Positions 1-5,923 of a stretch of 9,372 nucleotides of DNA are shown one piece after another. The stretch's first letter is position 1; each line of letters opens with the position of its first letter. The position numbers and the translations under genes are program-made. Origin of the DNA: Comamonadaceae bacterium (GTDB lineage: Bacteria; Pseudomonadota; Gammaproteobacteria; Burkholderiales; Burkholderiaceae_C). The notes under the pieces are model-generated. The model saw nothing but the letters and a program-made list of their open reading frames with translations, was not told the DNA's origin and searched no databases. The DNA lies in assembly GCA_947460165.1 (NCBI GenBank), contig CANHKH010000100.1, forward strand, positions 1-9,372, written 5' to 3'.

Positions 1-796
1 GCGCTGGCTGGTGCGCATGGAAGACGTGGACACCCCGCGCTGCGTGCCAGGCGCATCTGAGGCCATCTTGCGCCAGCTCGCGGCCTGCGGCCTCCACCCC
101 GACGAGCTGCCGGCCTACCAGTCCCAACGCAGCGCGCTCTACCAAGCGGCGCTGGACCGCCTGATCGCCCAAGGGCGCGCCTACCCCTGCGGCTGCACGC
201 GGCAAGACATTGCCCGCGCCCAGGCCGCGCAAGGCCAAGCGCGAGAAAGACATGCAGAGCTGGTCTACCCCGGCACCTGCCGCGAGGGTCTCAAAGGCAA
301 AGCCGCACGCGCCTGGCGCTTTCACACCCAGCCTGGCGTGAGCGCTTGGCACGACCGCTGTCTGGGCGATCAGGAGCAAGACGTGGCCCAGGCCGTGGGT
401 GACTTTGTGCTGAGGCGCGCCGACGGCCTGTGGGCCTACCAGCTGGCCGTGGTGGTGGACGATGCGGCCCAAGGCATCACGCATGTGGTGCGCGGCCAAG
501 ACCTGGCCGACAACACCGCCCGCCAAATCCAGTTGCAACGCGCCCTGGGCCTGCCCACGCCGGTGTACCTGCACACGCCGCTGGTCTTAGGAGCGAATGG
601 GGAAAAGCTCAGCAAGCAAAATGGGGCGCAGGCGCTGGATGTCCACACGCCAGAGGCGGCATTGGAAGCATTGAATCAGACTGCGGCCGTGCTGGGTTTG
701 CCTGCCTCTTCAGAGCAAATCCCTCCAAGCAAAGCCTTGCTGTCTTGGTCTGAGCGGCTCAGGCAGGGAAGTTTCGGGGCGCTGGGCCGGACTTGA
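1..796 (+). CDS. gluQ: Glutamyl-Q tRNA(Asp) synthetase, 5'-truncated by the window edge
   Basis: Class I aminoacyl-tRNA synthetase paralogue that activates glutamate and attaches it to queuosine at position 34 of tRNA(Asp). The reading frame is already open at base 2 and encodes RWLVRMEDVDTPR, matching the conserved (G)RxLxRxEDxDxPR segment of GluX/GluQ proteins. The true start and the HIGH motif therefore lie upstream of the window, with roughly 25-40 residues missing. Counting from the GTG at 11, the zinc-site pattern is C60-x-C62, Y86 and C90 (PCGC ... YPGTC), which is typical of GluQ. The KMSKS-like loop is KLSKQ at 199-203. The protein stops soon after this loop and has no anticodon-binding domain, which separates GluQ from full-length GltX. 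It converges with the PIN-domain gene, leaving a 29-base gap with no clear terminator. Family identity is secure; only the 5' end is absent. Confidence 0.93.
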   Translation, partial: RWLVRMEDVDTPRCVPGASEAILRQLAACGLHPDELPAYQSQRSALYQAALDRLIAQGRAYPCGCTRQDIARAQAAQGQARERHAELVYPGTCREGLKGKAARAWRFHTQPGVSAWHDRCLGDQEQDVAQAVGDFVLRRADGLWAYQLAVVVDDAAQGITHVVRGQDLADNTARQIQLQRALGLPTPVYLHTPLVLGANGEKLSKQNGAQALDVHTPEAALEALNQTAAVLGLPASSEQIPPSKALLSWSERLRQGSFGALGRT

Positions 797-825
797 GCAT
801 GGACGACCTGCGGCTGGCGCACCCC

Positions 826-1230
826 TTATGCCGTGCTGCGCAAACGGTCAAACGCGCTGCGCGGGCTCAGCATGCTCAGCTCCACAGGCGGCAGCCATTC
901 GAGCAAGAGTTTGTCTCCCGTCACAAACCAGTCAGCCCTTGCCGCAAGGGCTGCCGCCACAATCCACGCATCCGGGTCTGGCACGGACGGGACAGGCTCT
1001 TTTGCTTGCGGCAAAACCTCTGCGTATTGCTGAAAAAACCACACAGCGCGTGCCAACAAATCGGGGGGCACGGCCAACTTGGTGCGGGCAATTCGCTCAA
1101 ACTCAGCCAACACTCGCTCGCACAGCAACAGTTGTGCATCGGCCTCCAACATAGCATCGAGCAGTTCTGCACAAAGCCCTGGGCGAAACCGGCCTGACAG
1201 CCAGACGTTGGTGTCTACAAAGACCTTCAC
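826..1230 (-). CDS. PIN-domain ribonuclease, probable VapC-like toxin
   Basis: 134-residue protein resembling the family named 'putative toxin-antitoxin system toxin component, PIN family'. PIN proteins are Mg2+-dependent RNases whose acidic residues form the active site. The expected residues are visible: D6 in the N-terminal VDTNV strand, E43 in LAEFE, D85/D87 in PDPDAW and D106 in TGDK. No active-site residue appears lost, so the nuclease is probably functional. The start is a GTG at 1230-1228 that overlaps the antitoxin's TGA as GTGA, implying translational coupling; an in-frame ATG is not available near there. AGG lies a few bases upstream inside the antitoxin gene. Its RNA target cannot be told from sequence. 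It could also be a domesticated PIN nuclease, but the small DNA-binding gene directly upstream favours a toxin-antitoxin role. Confidence 0.85.
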   Translation of the reverse strand: MKVFVDTNVWLSGRFRPGLCAELLDAMLEADAQLLLCERVLAEFERIARTKLAVPPDLLARAVWFFQQYAEVLPQAKEPVPSVPDPDAWIVAAALAARADWFVTGDKLLLEWLPPVELSMLSPRSAFDRLRSTA

Positions 1231-1442
1231 GGCACCTGACGAAACACGTCTTCATCGCTGAGCCATCCTGCATGTTCGGCGTAGGGCTTGAGCAACTCCC
1301 GGCTGTGTCGCAACTCCGCGCGTGCGGCCTCTTTGCGCAACATGTCACATACCCAATCGCCCTTGCTGCGCTGCGCCTCTGCGGCCAAGCGCGTCAAGGC
1401 GGTGTCCAGTGCCGAATCCAATTGAATCGTCAGGGTGCTCAT
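1227..1442 (-). CDS. Ribbon-helix-helix (CopG/Arc-like) antitoxin
   Basis: 71-residue protein starting MSTLTIQLDSAL. The alternating N-terminal strand (TLTIQLD), a first helix (ALDTALTRLAAEAQ) and a second helix introduced by RSKGDWVCDML fit the ribbon-helix-helix fold used by many type II antitoxins to bind DNA as dimers. The C-terminal tail, about residues 40-71 and ending LSDEDVFRQVP, is the expected toxin-wrapping region. Two in-frame ATGs exist, at 1448 and 1442. I prefer 1442 because GGAG ends 6 bases before it, whereas that GGAG directly abuts the 1448 ATG. Its stop overlaps the PIN gene's start by 4 bases. It is transcribed away from trmB, and the shared gap holds a small palindrome that could be its autoregulatory operator. 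The family call rests on fold pattern and context, not on a close match I can name. Confidence 0.78.
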   Translation of the reverse strand: MSTLTIQLDSALDTALTRLAAEAQRSKGDWVCDMLRKEAARAELRHSRELLKPYAEHAGWLSDEDVFRQVP

Positions 1443-1476
1443 GGGCATCTCCGGCTCGTTAAGTCCATCAAAACAA

Positions 1477-1519
1477 GATTAGCACGCCATGCTGTTCGCA
1501 TGTGGCCCACCGCGATAAT
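1477..1519. promoter_or_regulatory. Candidate divergent promoters with a small palindrome
   Basis: The 103 bases between the antitoxin and trmB starts are more AT-rich than their surroundings. On the + strand GATAAT (1514-1519) matches the sigma70 -10 box at five of six bases and would start trmB transcription about 20 bases before its ATG; no good -35 is seen. On the minus strand TAATCT (1482-1477) is a -10-like box about 35 bases before the antitoxin ATG, with weak GCCACA 18 bases upstream. The inverted repeat CATGC-N5-GCATG (1488-1502) lies in the spacer of the minus-strand candidate, where a ribbon-helix-helix autorepressor would be expected to bind. Promoter boxes are weak and the repeat is short, so this is tentative. 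Confidence 0.33.
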
Positions 1520-1545
1520 CATCCCTTCACCTCCAAAGCCACCGC

Positions 1546-2262
1546 ATGACCCGCCCCGACGAGCAAGCCCCCATCGCCCCTGACGCCAGCCCCGCCACGC
1601 ACCGCCCCATCAAAACCTTTGTGCTGCGGGCCGGCCGCATGGGGCCTGGCCAGGCGCGGGCCTTTGGCGAGGTGGGGCCGCGCCTGTTGCTGCCTTTTCA
1701 GCCCACACTTTTGGACGCGGCCCAGGCCTTTGGCCGGGACGCCCCGCTGATTTTGGAAATTGGTTTTGGCATGGGCGACGCCACGGCCCAGATTGCGCAG
1801 ACCCGGCCTGGGGACAATTTTTTGTGCTGCGAGGTGCACGCCCCCGGCGTGGGCTCGCTGCTCAAGCGCTGTGGTGAAGAGGGCATTGGCAACATCCGCA
1901 TCGTCCAGCACGACGCGGTCGAGGTGTTGCAGCACATGCTGGGCGCCAGCAGCCTGGACGGCGTGCACATTTTTTTCCCCGACCCTTGGCACAAGTCACG
2001 CCACCACAAGCGCCGCTTGATCCAGCCGGCTTTTGTAGCCTCCTTGGTGCGCCACATCAAGCCCGGCGGCTACTTGCATCTGGCCACCGACTGGGCGCCC
2101 TATGCCGAACAAATCCTGGGCGTGCTGTCGGCCGAGCCCTTGATCAAAAACACCGCCCAGGGCTACGCCCTCAAGCCCGACTACCGGCCGCTGACCAAGT
2201 TTGAAAACCGGGGGTTGAAGTTGGGCCACGGCGTGTGGGACCTGGTGTTTCAGCGCCTCTGA
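1546..2262 (+). CDS. trmB: tRNA (guanine-N7-)-methyltransferase
   Basis: 238-residue SAM-dependent enzyme that makes m7G, usually at position 46 in the variable loop of tRNAs. The SAM-binding motif I reads LEIGFGMG, with E71 and glycines 73, 75 and 77. The diagnostic TrmB signature FFPDPWHKSRHHKRR starts near residue 143, with P145-D146-P147-W148. A TDWAPYAEQIL segment follows, then the C-terminal TKFENRGLKLGH motif that closes the active site. The roughly 60-residue N-terminal extension before motif I is variable in the family. The ATG at 1546 has no strong Shine-Dalgarno sequence; it is the first ATG of a frame whose length suits the family. The next gene starts 9 bases after the stop, so the two are probably co-transcribed. 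A run of seven T bases at 1970-1976 lies within the signature. Confidence 0.95.
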   Translation: MTRPDEQAPIAPDASPATHRPIKTFVLRAGRMGPGQARAFGEVGPRLLLPFQPTLLDAAQAFGRDAPLILEIGFGMGDATAQIAQTRPGDNFLCCEVHAPGVGSLLKRCGEEGIGNIRIVQHDAVEVLQHMLGASSLDGVHIFFPDPWHKSRHHKRRLIQPAFVASLVRHIKPGGYLHLATDWAPYAEQILGVLSAEPLIKNTAQGYALKPDYRPLTKFENRGLKLGHGVWDLVFQRL

Positions 2263-2271
2263 GTTCCCCGC

Positions 2272-3210
2272 ATGGCGCACCGGCCCAAAAACGCCTTGAT
2301 CGCCATGCGCGAGGGCCTGTCGCCCAGCTGTGTGGCCCTGCCGCGCCTGAAGCACAGCCCCTGGCCCACCGTGCTGGACCACCTGGCCGAGCGCCTGCCC
2401 AAGGTCAGCCGCGCCGAATGGACCGAACGCATGGCCGCAGGCACGGTGGTCAACGAGCTGGGCCAGCCACTGGCGCCCACAGCGCCTTACGCCCACGGCG
2501 CGCGCGTGTACTACTGGCGCGATCTGCCGCACGAAGACCGCATTCCCTTTGAAGCCCAGGTGCTGTTTGAAGACGCTCACCTGGTGGTGGCCGACAAGCC
2601 GCATTTTTTGCCTGTCACGCCAGGCGGGCGCTTTGTGCGCGAGACCTTGCTGGTGCGCCTCAAAGCCCAGCTCGGCTGCGCTGACCTCAGCCCGCTGCAC
2701 CGCATAGACCGTGAAACGGCGGGCCTGGTGGTGCTGTGCAAGCGCCCGCCCGAGCGCAACGCCTACCAGCGACTCTTCCGTGATCGGCAAATTCACAAGT
2801 GCTACCAGGCCGTGGCAGCCGCACCCCAGGCGATGGACCAGGCCTTGCCATTCCCGCTGGTGCGGCAAAGCCGCATCGTGGAAGACGAAGCGCAATTTTT
2901 TCGCATGCGCGAAGCCCCAGGCGAAGCCAACAGCCACACGCGCATAGGGCTGCTGGAGGTCAAACAGACACGGGCGCTCTACGAGCTCGAACCCCTGAGC
3001 GGCAAACGCCACCAACTGCGCGTGCACATGAACGCCTTGGGCCTGCCTATCGAGGGCGACCAGTTCTACCCCATGGTGCAGCGCGCGCCGCAGGAGCTGG
3101 AAAACTTTCAAACGCCTTTGCAGTTGCTGGCCAAGCACCTGGCCTTCACCGACCCGGTGACTGGCCAGGCCAGACACTTTGAAAGCAGGCTCAGACTCCA
3201 TTGGCCTTGA
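2272..3210 (+). CDS. RluA-family pseudouridine synthase
   Basis: 312-residue enzyme that isomerises uridine to pseudouridine in rRNA or tRNA. The catalytic motif is HRIDRETAGLVV, beginning at H143, with D146 as the expected nucleophilic Asp (family form HRLDxxTSG). Before it lies VLFEDAHLVVADKPHFLPV, the usual RluA lead-in strand. After it come the HKCYQAV strand and the C-terminal motif GKRHQLRVHMNALGLPIEGD. Residues about 30-90 (RLPKVSRAEWTERMAAGTVVN) look like a divergent S4-type RNA-binding region. Which RNA and position are modified cannot be decided from this sequence; RluA, RluC, RluD and TruC share these motifs, so no symbol is given. It follows trmB by 9 bases, pointing to a two-gene RNA-modification unit. 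ATG 2272 is used; there is no strong ribosome binding site, so coupling to trmB translation is possible. Confidence 0.92.
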   Translation: MAHRPKNALIAMREGLSPSCVALPRLKHSPWPTVLDHLAERLPKVSRAEWTERMAAGTVVNELGQPLAPTAPYAHGARVYYWRDLPHEDRIPFEAQVLFEDAHLVVADKPHFLPVTPGGRFVRETLLVRLKAQLGCADLSPLHRIDRETAGLVVLCKRPPERNAYQRLFRDRQIHKCYQAVAAAPQAMDQALPFPLVRQSRIVEDEAQFFRMREAPGEANSHTRIGLLEVKQTRALYELEPLSGKRHQLRVHMNALGLPIEGDQFYPMVQRAPQELENFQTPLQLLAKHLAFTDPVTGQARHFESRLRLHWP

Positions 3211-3270
3211 AGCCGGGCCAGCTGTGGGCTGGGGCGTGCATCTAGCCCGGCGCACCAAAGGGCCCCGCCC

Positions 3271-3276
3271 TACACT
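3271..3276 (+). promoter_or_regulatory. Candidate -10 box for a leaderless transcript
   Basis: TACACT ends 7 bases before the ATG at 3284 of the dehydrogenase gene. A sigma70 start normally falls about 7 bases after the -10 box, which would place the transcript's 5' end at or next to the start codon. No Shine-Dalgarno sequence is visible in the GC-rich bases between, which agrees with leaderless translation. No convincing -35 box is seen, so read-through from the pseudouridine synthase gene remains possible. Confidence 0.35.
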
Positions 3277-3283
3277 GCCGCGC

Positions 3284-4207
3284 ATGAGCACCCCCCTCCT
3301 TCTCAGCCCGCAAGCCACCGCCGCCGCCCTGCCCTACCCCGCCTTGGCCCGCGAGATTGAAGCCTTGCTGCACGACCCCAGCGTGGTGGTGCCACCCCGG
3401 CTGGTGCAGCCGCTGCCCGGCGGCGGCAGCCTGTTCGTGATGCCCGCCCTGGACGCGCAGCTGGCCATCACCAAGCTCATCACCTTTGTGGCGGGCAACG
3501 CGGCGCTGGGCCTGCCCACCATTCAGGGCGACATCGTGGTGTTTGATGCGCGCCGCGGCCAGCGCTTGGCCGTGCTCGACGGCCCCACCGTGACGGCGCG
3601 GCGCACGGCGGCGGTGTCGCTGCTGGCGGCCCAGCGCCTGGCACCCCAAGCCCGTGGGCCGCTGCTCATTGTGGGCGCGGGCGTGCAGGGACGCGCCCAC
3701 TTGGAGGCCTTTCATGAGGGGCTGGGCGTGCAAGAGGTGATGGTTGCCTCGCGCACGCCTGAAAGCGCCCAAGCCTTGGTGGCGCATGCGCGCACGCTGG
3801 GCATGCACGCTGAGGTGGTGGCCGACGCCAACGCCGCGCTGGCCGACTGCCCGTTGGTGGTGAGCTGCACGCCGGCGCAAGGCGTGGTGCTCAGCGCCCG
3901 GCCGCGCACTGACGCTTTTGTGGCGGCGGTGGGTGCGTTCACGCCGCGCATGGTGGAGTGGGCGCCCCAGGTGTGCCAGCACCTGCAGGCCACAGGCCAG
4001 TTGGTGGTGGACACCCGCGACGCCGACCACGAGGCTGGCGACTTGCTGCAAGCGGGCATTGACGTGACCACCCTGCCCACGCTGGCCGACATGATTGATC
4101 AACCCAAGCTGGGCGCCGCCACAGGCCCGGTGTTTTTCAAAAGCTGCGGCTGGGCCGGCTGGGACCTGGCGGCCGCGCGGCTGGTTTGTGCGGGCATGCG
4201 AGGCTGA
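3284..4207 (+). CDS. Ornithine cyclodeaminase/mu-crystallin family dehydrogenase
   Basis: 307-residue NAD(P)H-dependent protein resembling those annotated 'delta(1)-pyrroline-2-carboxylate reductase family', which reduce cyclic imino acids such as pyrroline-2-carboxylate or piperideine-2-carboxylate. The family also includes ornithine cyclodeaminases and alanine dehydrogenases. Visible features are ITKLI with K64 (substrate-carboxylate lysine region), TARRTAAVS around R107, and the Rossmann signature VGAGVQG at 130-136. Later come VVSCTPAQG, VAAVGAFTPRMVE and VDTRDADHEAGDLLQAGID, and the C-terminus FKSCGWAGWDLAAARL is typical. The frame is open back to 3179, which would overlap the pseudouridine synthase by 32 bases. 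I chose ATG 3284 because MSTPLLLSPQ resembles family N-termini and the preceding 35 residues look like translated intergenic sequence. Substrate and cofactor preference are not determined. It may share a message with the upstream pair or have its own promoter. Confidence 0.88.
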   Translation: MSTPLLLSPQATAAALPYPALAREIEALLHDPSVVVPPRLVQPLPGGGSLFVMPALDAQLAITKLITFVAGNAALGLPTIQGDIVVFDARRGQRLAVLDGPTVTARRTAAVSLLAAQRLAPQARGPLLIVGAGVQGRAHLEAFHEGLGVQEVMVASRTPESAQALVAHARTLGMHAEVVADANAALADCPLVVSCTPAQGVVLSARPRTDAFVAAVGAFTPRMVEWAPQVCQHLQATGQLVVDTRDADHEAGDLLQAGIDVTTLPTLADMIDQPKLGAATGPVFFKSCGWAGWDLAAARLVCAGMRG

Positions 4208-4294
4208 ACCTGAGCTTGAGCCGAAGGATGCTCCACGGGCTTTCACTAGGGCGGCCAAGCGGCTTTCTTAGTACCCTATGAATAAATGCGAATG

Positions 4295-4311
4295 CAGCGT
4301 TCGCCAGCGTT
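4295..4311 (+). repeat. CAGCGTT direct repeat with 10-base period
   Basis: CAGCGTT occurs at 4295-4301 and again at 4305-4311, separated by CGC, 30 bases before the binding-protein start codon. The 10-base period is one helical turn, so both copies would face the same side of the DNA. The rest of the 133-base gap after the dehydrogenase shows an AT-rich patch (4268-4288) but no promoter pair or terminator I would stand behind. A regulatory role is only a guess. Confidence 0.35.
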
Positions 4312-4340
4312 GTTGATTCATCCACCAGAAAGCACCAAAA

Positions 4341-5327
4341 ATGGCTCAGACCTCCAGAAGAAAACTGCTCTTGGGCTCGGGTGCGGCCGGCCTGCTCGGG
4401 CTGGCTGGGTGGCCAGCCTGGGCCCAAACCTTTCCGAGCAAAGCCATTCGGCTGGTGGTGCCGCAGGCAGCCGGCGGCGGCTCGGACACCATTGCCCGCT
4501 ATGTGGCAGACAAACTCTCCGCCGCGCTGGGCCAGCAGGTGGTGGTGGACAACAAGCCGGGCGCCGCAGGCATGTTGGGCGCAGAAATGGTGAAAACCGC
4601 CGCACCCGATGGCTACACCATGCTGCTGGGCGCCATTGACACCATCACCGCGCCCCTGGTCAGCAAACGCCGGCCTTTTGACGGGGTGAGCGACTTTGCC
4701 ACCATCACGCAGCTCACAGCCTCTCACAACGTGCTGGTGGTGGGGCCGTCTTTCACGGGCAAAACCCTGGCCGACTTGGTGGCGCAAGCACGGGCCAACC
4801 CGGGGCGCGTGGACTACGCCTCCTCGGGCGTGGGCAGCATGCAGCACCTGGCCGGCGAGATGCTGGCGCGCATGACCTCCATACAGCTCAACCATGTGCC
4901 TTACAAAGGCGGCCCGCCGGCCTTCACCGACTTGGTGGGTGGCCGGATTCCAGCCATGATCTCGGGCATGCAGGGGGCGCTGCCGCAAATCAAGTCTGAG
5001 AAAGTGCGGGCTCTGGCCGTGACAGGCCGGCGCCGCTCGCCCGCCTTGCCCGATGTGCCCACCGTCAATGAGGCCTTGGGCCTGCGCGACTACGAGGCCC
5101 TGAACTGGCAGTCTTTGCTGTTCCCAGCAGGCACACCCAAACCGGTGGTGGACCGCGTGGCCACCGAAGTCATCAAAATCTTGGCCCAGGCCGATGTGCG
5201 CGAGCGCCTGCTGCAAATGGGCTACGAGCCCATAGGCAACCGGCCAGAGCAATTTGCCGCAGCGGCCTTGGACGACCAAAAGCGTTGGTCATCCATCATC
5301 CAATCTGCCAACATTTCTTCCGACTGA
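4341..5327 (+). CDS. Bug/TctC-family periplasmic substrate-binding protein, Tat-exported
   Basis: 328-residue extracytoplasmic binding protein of the tripartite tricarboxylate transporter family (Bug proteins), which is greatly expanded in Burkholderiales and binds carboxylates, amino acids or related small molecules. The N-terminus MAQTSRRKLLLG has a twin-arginine motif (S5-R6-R7-K8-L9), then a hydrophobic Ala/Gly/Leu stretch and an AWA cleavage site after residue 28, so export by Tat is likely. The mature part starts QTFPSKAIRLVVPQAAGGGSD, the usual Bug start. Family blocks follow: GQQVVVDNKPGAAGMLGAE, APDGYTMLLG, DYASSGVGSMQHLAGEML, NHVPYKGGPPAFTDLVGGRI and ALAVTGRRRSPALPDVPTV. No membrane subunits (TctA/TctB) are in the window, as is common for these orphans. 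The Rid-like gene starts 14 bases after its stop, implying an operon. The ligand cannot be named. Confidence 0.93.
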   Translation: MAQTSRRKLLLGSGAAGLLGLAGWPAWAQTFPSKAIRLVVPQAAGGGSDTIARYVADKLSAALGQQVVVDNKPGAAGMLGAEMVKTAAPDGYTMLLGAIDTITAPLVSKRRPFDGVSDFATITQLTASHNVLVVGPSFTGKTLADLVAQARANPGRVDYASSGVGSMQHLAGEMLARMTSIQLNHVPYKGGPPAFTDLVGGRIPAMISGMQGALPQIKSEKVRALAVTGRRRSPALPDVPTVNEALGLRDYEALNWQSLLFPAGTPKPVVDRVATEVIKILAQADVRERLLQMGYEPIGNRPEQFAAAALDDQKRWSSIIQSANISSD

Positions 5328-5330
5328 TTC

Positions 5331-5335
5331 AAGGA
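5331..5335 (+). promoter_or_regulatory. Strong ribosome binding site fixing the Rid start
   Basis: AAGGA is 6 bases before the ATG at 5342 and is the clearest Shine-Dalgarno sequence in the window. It decides the start: the frame is open back to 5285, but those 19 extra codons overlap the binding-protein gene and do not look like a RidA N-terminus. Confidence 0.75.
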
Positions 5336-5341
5336 TTCCCT

Positions 5342-5737
5342 ATGCCCATCACCCGCGGCAACCCCGACGGCCTTAAAAACGTGCGCGCCACGGTGTACAA
5401 CCACTTTGTGCGTGTCGATCAACCCAAAAGCATGATCTTTGTGTCGGGCCAAGTGTCTCGCGACAGCGAAGGCCAGCAAGTGGGCGCAGGCAGCATGCTC
5501 GAGCAAACCCGCCAGTGCTTTCGCAACATTGAAACCTGCCTGAAAGCGGCGGGCGGCAGCCTCTCAGACATTGTCTGGACCACGGTGTACACCACCGACA
5601 TCCGCGAGTTCCGCCAGATCGTGACCGCCCGCGAAGAGTTTTGCAAAACCAACCTGCCCACCAGCACCATGGTGGAAGTGGTCCACCTGGCCGACCCTGG
5701 CTTGATGGTGGAGATTCAGGTGATCGCGGCCATCTGA
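5342..5737 (+). CDS. RidA/YjgF/UK114-superfamily protein lacking the RidA catalytic arginine
   Basis: 131-residue protein of the size and shape of a Rid subunit; family members form trimers with ligand sites at subunit interfaces. Recognisable blocks are MIFVSGQVSRDSEG (31-44), the helix EQTRQCFRNIETCLKAAGGSLSDIV (54-78), TVYTTDIREF (81-90) and VEIQVIAAI (123-131). In RidA enzymes that hydrolyse reactive enamines/imines, an Arg sits in a PARxxVEV segment (R105 in E. coli RidA). Here the aligned segment is PTSTMVEV, with S108 in that place, while the Glu of the last strand (E124) is kept. Imine deaminase activity of the RidA type is therefore doubtful. A different ligand or reaction, as suggested for other Rid subfamilies, is more likely. 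It follows the Bug binding protein by 14 bases, and co-transcription suggests a role on the molecule imported there. Family call is firm; function is open. Confidence 0.9.
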   Translation: MPITRGNPDGLKNVRATVYNHFVRVDQPKSMIFVSGQVSRDSEGQQVGAGSMLEQTRQCFRNIETCLKAAGGSLSDIVWTTVYTTDIREFRQIVTAREEFCKTNLPTSTMVEVVHLADPGLMVEIQVIAAI

Positions 5738-5754
5738 GCGCAATAGGCTCAGGG

Positions 5755-5782
5755 TCCAGGCCAGGGGCGCACCAAGCCTGGA
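5755..5782 (+). other. Stem-loop after the Rid gene
   Basis: TCCAGGC (5755-5761) and GCCTGGA (5776-5782) form a perfect 7-base-pair stem around a 14-base loop, 17 bases after the Rid stop codon. No T-run follows, so it is not a standard intrinsic terminator. It could protect the 3' end of the message or assist termination. Confidence 0.4.
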
Positions 5783-5816
5783 TGACCAACCGCATCTGAC
5801 GCCTTCATCTTGAAGA

Positions 5817-5846
5817 GGCCAAGACCTGCGCAGTCCAGGCCCTTTT
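5817..5846 (+). terminator. Possible intrinsic terminator of the Bug-Rid unit
   Basis: GGCC-AA-GAC, a 7-base loop, then GTC-CA-GGCC gives a 4+3 base-pair stem with one symmetric internal loop, followed by CTTTTC. The stem is imperfect and the T-run is short, so termination may be partial. It lies about 80 bases after the Rid stop codon with no gene in between. Confidence 0.35.
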
Positions 5847-5923
5847 CGCCGCGCCGCTTGCAGGCACAGGCCGGCGTGATGGATGGCCCTCCGGCCCGCT
5901 GGGTGAGCCCCAACACGGCCCAG

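Noticed and set aside
793..1197. Open frame of 134 codons on the + strand opposite the PIN gene
   Set aside because: Its product shows no family pattern, and the minus strand here encodes a PIN protein with all catalytic residues.
3179..3283. N-terminal extension of the dehydrogenase back to 3179
   Set aside because: It would overlap the pseudouridine synthase by 32 bases and adds 35 residues unlike family N-termini.
1996..3318. Long (440-codon) open frame on the minus strand
   Set aside because: It lies opposite trmB and the pseudouridine synthase; its composition (rich in Gln, His, Ala, Gly) is typical of antisense frames in GC-rich genes.
3242..4258. 338-codon minus-strand frame
   Set aside because: Antisense to the dehydrogenase gene; Arg/His/Gly-rich, no recognisable motif.
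4137..5279. 380-codon minus-strand frame
   Set aside because: Antisense to the Bug protein gene, whose signal peptide and family blocks are clear.
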